From Clostridiaceae bacterium UBA5444 (GTDB lineage: Bacteria; Bacillota; Clostridia; Clostridiales; Oxobacteraceae), in the NCBI GenBank assembly GCA_002426575.1, contig DIRE01000006.1, forward strand, positions 5,646 through 17,090: a stretch of DNA of 11,445 nucleotides, read 5' to 3'. How positions within the stretch are numbered: position 1 is the first letter of the stretch; each line of letters starts with the position of its first letter. Below, piece by piece: positions 5,904 to 11,445 of the stretch. The notes beneath the pieces are model-generated. The model did no database searches and had not been told where the DNA came from. It saw nothing but the letters and a program-made list of their open reading frames with translations. The position numbers were made by a program, and so were the translations under genes.

Positions 5904-7391
5904 CTATCGATTGGGGTTGGGGTACTTTACCATACCAGTCATTGGATCATATACCATAATCCAGTACCCATCCCTGCCGCCCCAGGTTATCCATTTAACG
6001 AATCCAGTTTTTCCTTTAAACGGTTGATCTTTTTCACACTTTCTGCCTGGTATACCAAATACAATTGCCTTTACTTCCCCTGATTTTCCATGCTTTATTC
6101 CAAACAAATAATGCCCATGATTTTTAATATAGTTATAATAATTGTACTGAGGATTATAGATCATTGGATAATATACAAGGTCATAACATGGGTATAGCTG
6201 CACCTTATTACCTTCTTCCATGTATTTACCAATATCAATTCTCCATAGTCTACAGTTCTTTAGCTCCTTATGATGATCCATTTCAGGGTGGCATCTTAAT
6301 ATTTCATCAAGTTTCTTCCTCATAATGTATCTATAGCTATACATAAAATAGTTATCATAAGTAGTAAAGTTGTATTCATCCTTTTCTTCTTTACATTCTT
6401 TTTCTTTGTGCTTGCCTCTGATTTCATCATCTGTAATTATGTCCTGTAATTCATCATTATAATCTTCTTCCCTATTTATTTCTTCTTGAGCCTCTTCCCT
6501 TTGGGCAGATAATTCATCTTGGTTAATATTAGCCTTTTCATTTACTTCTAATAGTTCTTTAATATCTTCAATAACCCTCTCTCTAAACTTTTTCTCAAAG
6601 CCCTCCATTAATTCTTCAATCTGCTTAGTCTCGTCTACTTTTATATCCTCAGAGACTTTATATTGTTGCTCTTCTATAACAATATTAGTATCTTCAGCAT
6701 TATTATCTTCCGTAATTGTTTCTGTTTTTTCATCTCTATAGTCTGCATCTAAAGGCTGGTTTACTATTTCTTCCTTAGATTCCTCTTTTGCATTTTCTAT
6801 ATTTTCATTGACTTCATTCTCTGATTTTTTGTTTTCTTCAACTACATCCATAATATGTTTTTCATATTCCTCAAACTTCTTTGCATCCTGCTCTGCTCTA
6901 GCTTGTTCTTTATCTTCTTTTTCTTCAGTTTCTATCTTTTCTCTGTTCTTTTCAATATTTATTTTACTTCTCCACTCAAACTTTTCCTTGCTCATATACC
7001 CTGCAAGAGGTGATATTACAGCATTAGCCCCCTCTTTGTCTGCTATTATAGCTGCTCCATTAAACTTTTCTATTGGTATCTTGCAATCAAAAGCATTTTC
7101 AGCCCCTGTTTCCCACGATGCCTCTCCTCTTCCAAAGTCATCTATATTTATTATTCCAAGATATGCAACATTGTCTTTGTCTTCTTGATGACTTATAAGA
7201 TAACATTTGTAGAGACACTCTGCTGTTTCAATAGACTTCAGGTTCTGAACGTATGCAGTTACCTTGCTTTTATCGTTTTTTACTTCTATCTTAACATATC
7301 CTGTTGGAGGTCTATCAGGCCCCATACCATATCCCCTGTCCTCTTCTTGGAAGATTATAAAAAATCTATTGTAACTTCTCTTAGTGGACAA
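5904..7391 (-). CDS. Large acidic three-part protein downstream of ksgA, unknown function
   Basis: 495 residues with no signal peptide or membrane helix. Residues about 30-130 are a compact domain (GYVKIEVKNDKSKVTAYVQNL; YKCYLIS; YLGIINIDDFGRGEASWE; FNGAAIIADKEG) of a type I recall in other clostridial proteins of unknown function. Residues about 141-340 are a highly charged Glu/Lys-rich linker, strongly acidic overall and partly coiled-coil-like (IEELMEGFEKKFRERVIEDI). Residues about 341-495 are rich in Tyr, Trp, Gly and Pro (YNPQYNYYNYIKNHGHYLFG; WITWGGRDGYWIMVYDP). The TTG start (7389-7391) is fixed by AAGGAGG at 7399-7405, 7 nt away. Bacillus has the spore-coat protease gene yabG at this position after ksgA; this protein is not YabG by sequence. 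A spore-coat role is only a guess from position and composition. Confidence 0.8.
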   Translation of the reverse strand: MSTKRSYNRFFIIFQEEDRGYGMGPDRPPTGYVKIEVKNDKSKVTAYVQNLKSIETAECLYKCYLISHQEDKDNVAYLGIINIDDFGRGEASWETGAENAFDCKIPIEKFNGAAIIADKEGANAVISPLAGYMSKEKFEWRSKINIEKNREKIETEEKEDKEQARAEQDAKKFEEYEKHIMDVVEENKKSENEVNENIENAKEESKEEIVNQPLDADYRDEKTETITEDNNAEDTNIVIEEQQYKVSEDIKVDETKQIEELMEGFEKKFRERVIEDIKELLEVNEKANINQDELSAQREEAQEEINREEDYNDELQDIITDDEIRGKHKEKECKEEKDEYNFTTYDNYFMYSYRYIMRKKLDEILRCHPEMDHHKELKNCRLWRIDIGKYMEEGNKVQLYPCYDLVYYPMIYNPQYNYYNYIKNHGHYLFGIKHGKSGEVKAIVFGIPGRKCEKDQPFKGKTGFVKWITWGGRDGYWIMVYDPMTGMVKYPNPNR

Positions 7392-7398
7392 TTAATAT

Positions 7399-7405
7399 CC
7401 TCCTT
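7399..7405 (-). promoter_or_regulatory. Strong ribosome binding site fixing the TTG start of the acidic protein
   Basis: AAGGAGG on the minus strand with a 7-nt gap to TTG 7389-7391. No in-frame ATG precedes it near the site, and the next in-frame ATG lies 22 codons inside. Upstream the minus strand carries a TATAAT at about 7420-7426 without a convincing -35. Confidence 0.85.
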
Positions 7406-7455
7406 CAAAAAATTTATTCATTATAATATATGTATGATATTGCCTAAAGTTACGA

Positions 7456-7483
7456 AAAAAGAAGGATATTTATCCTTCTTTTT
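7456..7483 (-). terminator. Strong intrinsic terminator after ksgA
   Basis: Near-perfect stem of about 12-13 bp, AAAAAGAAGGATA paired with TATCCTTCTTTTT (arms 7471-7483 and 7456-7468). A T-run follows on the minus strand. It lies 28 bp beyond the ksgA stop codon. The symmetric A/T flanks would let it stop transcription from either side. Confidence 0.92.
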
Positions 7484-7511
7484 AAAATAATATTTTTTAT
7501 TCTGTTTTGTC

Positions 7512-8369
7512 CTATTTTTTTAATCTATATATACTGTTTGAAAGATTGGCAAACTCATCAATAGATAAGGTTTCCCCTCTCCTTGATGGATCTATACTGC
7601 ATTGATCAAAACAAAGTTTTAGTTCTTCCCTTGGTATGCCCATTGGCTTTAAGGCGTTTGACAATGTCTTTCTTCTTTGACTAAATGAGGCTTTAATTAC
7701 ATTAAAAAATAATTCACTGCTTATAAGCTCAACTGGTGGTTTTTTGTACATTTCAAGTTTAATCACCGCAGAATCAATTTTAGGTCTTGGAACAAAACAA
7801 TTAGGAGGTACTAGTGTAACTATAGAAGGTTTTGAATAATATTGAATAAGCAATGATAATGCACCATAGTCTTTGCCTCCTGGCTTTGCAACCATCCTCT
7901 CTGCTACTTCCTTTTGAATCATCAAAACTATGTTTTTAACATTAAGATCCTCTTTGAAAAATCTATTTATAAGTGGTGTTGTAATATAATAAGGTATATT
8001 TGCACATATGGTAAAAGGCTCTTTTAGATGCTCATCTGTAAGCTGCATTAGGTCAACCTTCATTGCATCTCCATGATATATAACAACGTTATCAAACTCT
8101 TTTAAATTATCATTAAGTATGGGTATTAATTTGTCATCAAGCTCAATTGATAAAACCTTGCCAGAGCTATCTGCAAGCCTTACAGTTAAAAGTCCAATAC
8201 CAGGGCCTATCTCAAGAACCTTATCATCCTTTGTAAGATTTGCAGAAGCAACTATCTTATCTAAAATATCATTATCGATTAGGAAGTTTTGTCCTAAAGC
8301 CTTATTGAACTTTAAATCAAACTTATCTATCATTGTTTTTGTTCTAATGCTGTTTAATAAATCATTCAT
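7512..8369 (-). CDS. rsmA: 16S rRNA (adenine1518/1519-N6)-dimethyltransferase KsgA/RsmA
   Basis: 285 residues, full length for the family. It uses S-adenosylmethionine to dimethylate two adjacent adenines in the 3'-terminal hairpin of 16S rRNA during late 30S assembly. Visible motifs: ALGQNFLID (24-32), the SAM-binding loop LEIGPGIGLLT (52-62), acidic E76 closing motif II (SIELD), GDAM (100-103), the catalytic NIPYYITTP (124-132, the N-I-P-Y form of the adenine methyltransferase NPPY motif), FVPRPKIDSAV (192-202), FSQRRKTLSNAL (229-240) and RRGETLSIDEFANLS (263-277). The ATG at 8367-8369 uses AGGTGG, which overlaps the stop codon of rnmV; the two ORFs are 8 bp apart, so translation is probably coupled. 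Also called ksgA. Nothing is missing. Confidence 0.98.
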   Translation of the reverse strand: MNDLLNSIRTKTMIDKFDLKFNKALGQNFLIDNDILDKIVASANLTKDDKVLEIGPGIGLLTVRLADSSGKVLSIELDDKLIPILNDNLKEFDNVVIYHGDAMKVDLMQLTDEHLKEPFTICANIPYYITTPLINRFFKEDLNVKNIVLMIQKEVAERMVAKPGGKDYGALSLLIQYYSKPSIVTLVPPNCFVPRPKIDSAVIKLEMYKKPPVELISSELFFNVIKASFSQRRKTLSNALKPMGIPREELKLCFDQCSIDPSRRGETLSIDEFANLSNSIYRLKK

Positions 8370-8377
8370 AAATCCAC

Positions 8378-8914
8378 CTACTTGCTTATGCTATTTATAG
8401 CATTATTAAACTCTTCTCTCGTTATACCATAATTATTCAATCTAGATAAAAATTGTTTCCCATTTGAATGTCCTATTCCTAACATTTTCCCAATTTTGTT
8501 TCTTCTAAGACCGCCTTCACTGCCTCCTAATAGATAATTATCTATTAGGTCATCTATAGAAAACTCTTCTCTTCTTTCAACACTTTCCACTCTTGCCTTT
8601 TCAAGTGCACTTATTATATCCTCTGGAGCTGCATTTTCTATGCCTATATCTCCATTTTTTGTTGCAAGTTCTGAGGGTAAAAAAGCATGTCTACAACCTT
8701 TTACTTTTGAGCTTATAGTCTTTCTTATCCTTTCCCCTGCATAATCTGGGTCTGTAAATATAATAACACCTCTTCTTTCAGAAGCAAGCTTAATCCTCTC
8801 CATTACGCCCCTTGGAAATGCATATCCACCTGTTACTATTATTTCCGCATCAACCGCCTTTTTTACGGCTATATAATCGTCTCTTCCTTCAACAACTATT
8901 ACTTCCTTTATCAT
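8378..8914 (-). CDS. rnmV: Ribonuclease M5 (5S rRNA maturase)
   Basis: 178 residues. RNase M5 cuts double-stranded ends of precursor 5S rRNA, with ribosomal protein L18 as cofactor in Bacillus. The N-terminal half is a TOPRIM domain: catalytic Glu in VVEGRDD (E9, D12 following), the strand IIVTGGYA (25-32), and the Mg-binding D-x-D in IIFTDPDYAGERIRK (D55, D57). HAFLP (76-80) and GIENAAPEDI (91-100) are further RNase M5 landmarks. The C-terminal domain (about 118-178, FSIDDLIDNYLLGG; RRNKIGKMLGIGHSNGKQFLSRLNNYGI) is the RNA-binding part of the family. The ATG has AAGGTGAT just upstream. Together with the G5/3D gene upstream and rsmA downstream this is the same order as in Bacillus. Confidence 0.97.
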   Translation of the reverse strand: MIKEVIVVEGRDDYIAVKKAVDAEIIVTGGYAFPRGVMERIKLASERRGVIIFTDPDYAGERIRKTISSKVKGCRHAFLPSELATKNGDIGIENAAPEDIISALEKARVESVERREEFSIDDLIDNYLLGGSEGGLRRNKIGKMLGIGHSNGKQFLSRLNNYGITREEFNNAINSISK

Positions 8915-8949
8915 AATATCACCTTAAACTTTATTATTTTGTAAAATCC

Positions 8950-8984
8950 ATAAATAAAGCAGGGGTTTACCCTGCCTTATTTAT
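8950..8984 (-). terminator. Terminator between the G5/3D gene and rnmV
   Basis: A 15-bp stem with a single mismatch (arms 8970-8984 and 8950-8964) and a 5-nt loop. The GC core GCAGGG/CCCTGC is followed on the minus strand by TTTATTTAT. It begins 18 bp past the stop of the G5/3D gene. Because the T-tract is interrupted and no obvious promoter precedes rnmV, read-through may supply part of rnmV-rsmA transcription. Confidence 0.75.
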
Positions 8985-9001
8985 GCTATTATAACATTTA
9001 T

Positions 9002-10042
9002 TTATTTTAAAATATATACTTTTGTTTTATGTGTATGCCATTGTCTATATTCCTCTGTGCCTGCAGTAAAAAACAGATCAATTATATTACCTTTAACAGC
9101 CCCGCCTACATCCTCTGCAATACCATAGCCATACCCTTCTATCCAGAGTTTTGTCCCAAGAGGTATCACCTTTGGATCCACGGCTACAGTACTCCATTTG
9201 CCCCCATCGGATTTTCTGCGGGGCACTGCCCCCGTTGCTGTATTACCTCCATCTTTTCCGGTGCATGCAACATCGTTGGTATAAGATGTAGCCTTCATTG
9301 TTAAAACCTTTTCAAAACGAATAGGCTCCCCCCTAGAATTAATCTTAGAATCTAGAGTGCCCAATGCAGTCAAACGGCTTACTGGAGGCTTTAATATTTT
9401 ACAGCCCACAGTTTCTCTTTCCTTTTCCACGCCATCCTCATACACAATCTTTATAGTTTCTAATTCTTCTCCTTTTGCGCCTTCTCTAACAAGCTTTTGA
9501 ACTCCCTTTTCCCAATCCGGCATTTGCTGCAGTTCATTTGCAAATGGTATGGCATGCTTTTCTGTTATTTCTTTTTCTGTTACCCTAACAATCCTTATGG
9601 TCATATCCTCTGATACATCCATATCAAGGTCAGGATATACTTTATCTATATTGCTGTATTTTATGCTCTCTGATGCTAAAGCTTCCCCAACAGTCTCTTC
9701 TGCTGATAGAAACTCAGTATCCTCTCCATCGAAAATAACTTTAACCGGTACAGCCCTTCTTATAGTTATAACCATATTATCCTCTATATTTTTATCAATT
9801 TCCGGCATTAACTTATCTTTATAGTTAATTTGTATTTTATTCTTATTCAGTATCTCTCCAACTGTCCCACCATAGGCTACAGCCTCTATACTACAGCCAC
9901 CATCAATTATGGTAACCCTTTTGTGAGACGTTCCAACCAATATAAGCAAACAACCAGCCGCTAAAAATGTAGCTATAAGGCCAACCACTTTTTTATACAC
10001 CGGCTGCATCTTTATTGGTTTATTTTCTGCTTCTGACTCCAT
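9002..10042 (-). CDS. yabE: YabE-like cell-wall protein with DUF348, G5 and 3D domains
   Basis: 346 residues from the start chosen. One N-terminal membrane helix (about 18-37) anchors or exports it. Two DUF348 repeats follow (about 43-98, with AVAYGGTVGEILNKNKI; about 99-152, with FLSAEETVGEALASESI). A G5 domain spans about 154-222 (EKEITEKHAIPF; IKIVYEDGVEKERETVG), and a C-terminal 3D domain spans about 247-346. The three aspartates that name the 3D fold are D289 (VAVDPKVIPLGT), D311 (GIAEDVGG) and D322 (IIDLFF). These match Rpf-like/MltA-like muralytic enzymes that cut glycan strands. The start is ATG 10040-10042, with AAGGAGG at 10048-10054; an in-frame ATG 33 bp upstream has no such site. 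The neighbouring rnmV and rsmA match the Bacillus order, supporting the yabE name. Confidence 0.93.
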   Translation of the reverse strand: MESEAENKPIKMQPVYKKVVGLIATFLAAGCLLILVGTSHKRVTIIDGGCSIEAVAYGGTVGEILNKNKIQINYKDKLMPEIDKNIEDNMVITIRRAVPVKVIFDGEDTEFLSAEETVGEALASESIKYSNIDKVYPDLDMDVSEDMTIRIVRVTEKEITEKHAIPFANELQQMPDWEKGVQKLVREGAKGEELETIKIVYEDGVEKERETVGCKILKPPVSRLTALGTLDSKINSRGEPIRFEKVLTMKATSYTNDVACTGKDGGNTATGAVPRRKSDGGKWSTVAVDPKVIPLGTKLWIEGYGYGIAEDVGGAVKGNIIDLFFTAGTEEYRQWHTHKTKVYILK

Positions 10043-10134
10043 GTGTACCTCCTTAAATTTAGGGCAACCGCCCAAGTATTCCTATATATAATAGTATCCA
10101 CATGTTGCACCTTTTATTCATATGCCCCATCCAA

Positions 10135-10305
10135 GGGACTCCGGGGACTCCGGGGGCTCCGCGGCGGGCTCCGCGGGACAGTTCACTCAATCGACTCCGG
10201 CCGACTCCGGGACAGTTCACTCAATCGGCAGGGACGTGGGAGTTGTGGGGTTAGGTGGGGTTAGGGGCGGTTCACCCGGTTGGACAGGGGGCAGTTCATT
10301 TAATC
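10135..10305. repeat. G-rich intergenic island with tandem and direct repeats
   Basis: A sharp composition change: 107 of 160 bases (67%) are G or C in 10141-10300 by hand count, against a roughly one-third background. It holds degenerate tandem GGGACTCCG units (10135-10177), two CCGCGG palindromes (10159-10164, 10171-10176), and two exact copies of a 19-mer gggacagttcactcaatcg (10175-10193 and 10209-10227). A CGACTCCGG pair lies between them (10192-10200, 10202-10210). A tandem 10-mer tggggttagg occurs at 10246-10265, and two diverged copies of the 19-mer at 10264-10282 and 10287-10305. All copies point the same way. Plus-strand ORFs through it look like composition artefacts. The rest of the gap (10043-10134, 10306-10401) is plain AT-rich sequence. 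Confidence 0.85.
10238..10267 (+). other. G-quadruplex-type G-tract run
   Basis: Four G-tracts, at 10238-10240, 10247-10250, 10257-10260 and 10264-10267, with loops of 6, 6 and 3 nt, on the plus strand. This satisfies the usual G3+N1-7 pattern. Folding is inferred, not shown. Confidence 0.6.
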
Positions 10306-10401
10306 ACCACAAAATAGTTAAATGTAAATTTAGAGTTATATGGGCAGTATTTGTTACATTTGCTATGAATTAATAGAGTATAAAAATATATACTTCTAAT
10401 A

Positions 10402-10410
10402 TGGTATAAT
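10402..10410 (+). promoter_or_regulatory. Extended -10 promoter of the plus-strand GNAT gene
   Basis: TGGTATAAT gives a TGn extension plus a perfect -10 (10405-10410). There is no recognisable -35 at 17 bp, which is common for extended -10 promoters. It lies 59 bp before the ATG, with only AT-rich leader between, and it is outside the G-rich island. Confidence 0.55.
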
Positions 10411-10468
10411 AGGGATATCTTTTAATAATAAACTGCCAGTAAAAATTACTTTATGGAGGTTGCTGTAT

Positions 10469-10978
10469 ATGGATACAGATTCTTTAGAGATAGTCCTTAT
10501 TGAGAGTAAGGATAGACATATCATAAAGAATTTATATTCTCTATATCTTCATGATCTTTCGGAATATACAAATGAAGATGTGAGTTTGAAAGGTCTATAT
10601 GACACGAAATTTCTTGATCTTTTTTGGAGAAAAGATGGGCTAATTCCTCTTTTAATTAAAGTCGACAGCAAAATTGCTGGATTTGTGTTACTACAAAGTG
10701 GTCAATATGCTCCCTCAACTGGTGAGGATTATTATATAAGCCAATTCTTTATACTAAGGGAATACAGGCGAAAGGGAGTTGGCAAAAAAACTGTAAAAAA
10801 GTTATTTAATCAATTCCCTGGCAAATATCTTGTCGGTCAAATTCCTAGTAACAAGCCTGCAATTAACTTTTGGAAGAGTATTTATAAGTCATGTAGGATT
10901 ATATATGAAGAGAATATAGGTTATCCCCAAAATACAATAATGGTCTTCCAGCATTTTAAGATAAATAAGTTTAGGTAA
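10469..10978 (+). CDS. GNAT-family N-acetyltransferase, lone plus-strand gene
   Basis: 169 residues, a single GNAT domain. The N-terminal helix region IIKNLYSLYLHDLSEYT (18-34) is typical of small-molecule GNATs. LLIKVDSKIAGFVLLQSG (61-78) forms strands 2-3. YYISQFFILREYRRKGVGKKTVKKLF (88-113) contains motif A, with R-R-K-G-V-G (100-105) binding the CoA pyrophosphate. PSNKPAINFWKSIYK (126-140) is motif B. The order and the YISQFF strand resemble enzymes annotated as predicted acetyltransferases; the substrate is unknown. ATG 10469 is chosen because GGAGG (10455-10459) lies 9 nt away; an in-frame TTG at 10460 directly abuts that site. It is opposite in strand to all neighbours and bracketed by repeat-bearing G-rich islands, which suggests insertion as a small cassette. 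Confidence 0.87.
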   Translation: MDTDSLEIVLIESKDRHIIKNLYSLYLHDLSEYTNEDVSLKGLYDTKFLDLFWRKDGLIPLLIKVDSKIAGFVLLQSGQYAPSTGEDYYISQFFILREYRRKGVGKKTVKKLFNQFPGKYLVGQIPSNKPAINFWKSIYKSCRIIYEENIGYPQNTIMVFQHFKINKFR

Positions 10979-10989
10979 GTTTGAAATTC

Positions 10990-11033
10990 GAGTTTGGGGG
11001 AGTTTGGGGAGTTTGGGGGACGGTTCATTAAGC
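10990..11033. repeat. Second G-rich repeat island downstream of the GNAT gene
   Basis: Three tandem GAGTTTGGG(G)(G) units (10990-11019) run into gggggacggttcattaagc (11015-11033). That matches the left island's gggggcagttcatttaatc at 15 of 19 positions without gaps, in the same orientation. It begins 11 bp after the GNAT stop codon. The rest of the 304-bp gap holds one hairpin at 11110-11150 and otherwise nothing I recognise. Confidence 0.75.
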
Positions 11034-11109
11034 AGGCCGATTAATAATCATAAACATGGGAATATAGCAGAAGTGATTGGTATAAACTGCTAACCTCTTA
11101 TCTAAAAAA

Positions 11110-11150
11110 TTAAAAAAGCAAACCTAATATTGTCTTTTTTGCTTTTTTAA
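11110..11150. terminator. Bidirectional terminator between convergent genes
   Basis: A perfect 13-bp inverted repeat, TTAAAAAAGCAAA (11110-11122) and TTTGCTTTTTTAA (11138-11150), with a 15-nt loop. It has A-runs on one side and T-runs on the other, so it can end the plus-strand GNAT transcript and the minus-strand ORF entering from the right. It lies about 130 bp from both stop codons. Confidence 0.75.
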
Positions 11151-11282
11151 TAATAGTCTTTTTATTATAGCTAAGCTTTTCACAGCTTGTACAATAACTA
11201 AATAAAATACACCATTCTTATATTAAACTTTATGCTCAAATACAAATTCTATTACAAATCCCAAGTTTTATTAGGTTTATGA

Positions 11283-11445
11283 TTACGAAACAGTTATACT
11301 CAAAAAATGTTCTAAAATCTCCTTATACTTTTTATCTTTATGTATAAGGTAATACCCCTTGAGGCAAAGCCTTGATGCTTGAGATTGATTTATATTACCC
11401 ATAATAGCACATATTTTTCTCTGATTCATATTGCAAAAACTTCTC
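11283..11445 (-). CDS. C-terminal end of an ORF entering from the right edge, HTH-like; possible RAYT-type transposase
   Basis: The last 53 codons and TAA of a minus-strand frame that is open to the window edge (stop at 11283-11285). The peptide contains NQRKICAIMGNINQSQASRL, laid out like a helix-turn-helix: Q-x-x-I-C-x-I-x-G, a turn, then S-Q-A-S-R-L as recognition helix. A basic/hydrophobic tail ends in FLSITVS. REP-associated tyrosine transposases of Clostridia often end in such a DNA-binding segment, and the GGGGACRGTTCA repeats next door would be natural partners. The Y1 catalytic part (HUH motif and Tyr) would lie outside the window, so this is a hypothesis. A sporulation or phage-type regulator is an alternative. 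No start or ribosome binding site can be seen. Confidence 0.5.
   Translation of the reverse strand, partial: RSFCNMNQRKICAIMGNINQSQASRLCLKGYYLIHKDKKYKEILEHFLSITVS

Noticed and set aside
10043..10075. 11-residue N-terminal extension of the YabE-like protein (MGGCPKFKEVH)
   Set aside because: The AAGGAGG site at 10048-10054 falls inside it and is placed for the ATG at 10040-10042; the upstream ATG lacks a site.
10055..10130. Riboswitch or sporulation promoter upstream of the YabE-like gene
   Set aside because: The leader is too short for a c-di-AMP (ydaO) riboswitch. The only structure is a 4-bp GGGC/GCCC hairpin, and possible sigma-F/G-like boxes match poorly.
10135..10305. CRISPR array
   Set aside because: Only two exact 19-bp copies occur; spacing is irregular, the intervening sequence is itself repetitive, and no cas gene is near.
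10043..10373. Two plus-strand Gly/Ser/Arg-rich ORFs through the G-rich island
   Set aside because: They arise from the tandem GC repeats, have no convincing start signal and translate to low-complexity peptides.

Overview
The window looks like chromosome from an AT-rich, endospore-forming member of the Clostridia. The evidence is low G+C with A/T-ending codons, a T-box leader, the Firmicutes order yabE-type gene - rnmV - ksgA, a SpoIIP-related protein, and purine-rich Shine-Dalgarno sequences in front of nearly every gene. Five starts are non-ATG (TTG or GTG), each backed by a well-placed ribosome binding site. Almost everything is transcribed on the minus strand, so the gene order below reads from high to low coordinates within each unit.

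Left part (1-2854). At the edge is the N-terminal 147 codons of asnA (aspartate-ammonia ligase). It is preceded by a consensus sigma-A promoter and a complete tRNA-Asn-type T-box leader with specifier AAC, antiterminator box and intrinsic terminator. A 19-bp tandem duplication in this leader doubles a small GUAA-capped hairpin. Next come an orphan HlyD/RND-type adaptor with no transporter partner in view, and a membrane-anchored SpoIIP-like protein that lacks the histidines of the family's two catalytic motifs.

Middle (2852-7391). A GNAT acetyltransferase and a lipoprotein probably form a two-gene unit, with an operator-like dyad over the promoter. Then come two single-pass membrane-anchored proteins of unknown role, and a 495-residue protein with a conserved-looking N-terminal domain, a long acidic charged linker and a Tyr/Trp-rich C-terminal domain. 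The last sits just downstream of ksgA, where Bacillus carries yabG.

Housekeeping block (7456-10042). A YabE-like G5/3D-domain cell-wall protein, RNase M5 (rnmV) and the 16S rRNA dimethyltransferase (ksgA/rsmA) are arranged as in Bacillus. rnmV and ksgA are tightly coupled. ksgA ends at a strong terminator.

Right part (10043-11445). A plus-strand GNAT acetyltransferase is the only gene on that strand. It is bracketed by two G-rich islands that share a GGGGACRGTTCA-type repeat. The left island is 67% G+C by hand count over 10141-10300 and contains tandem repeats and a G-quadruplex-type run. A minus-strand ORF enters from the right edge with a helix-turn-helix-like C-terminus. It could be the end of a REP-associated (RAYT-type) transposase, which would explain the repeats, but the sequence in view does not prove it. 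The repeat-bracketed acetyltransferase, the inactive-looking SpoIIP relative and the duplicated T-box hairpin are the most unusual items here.
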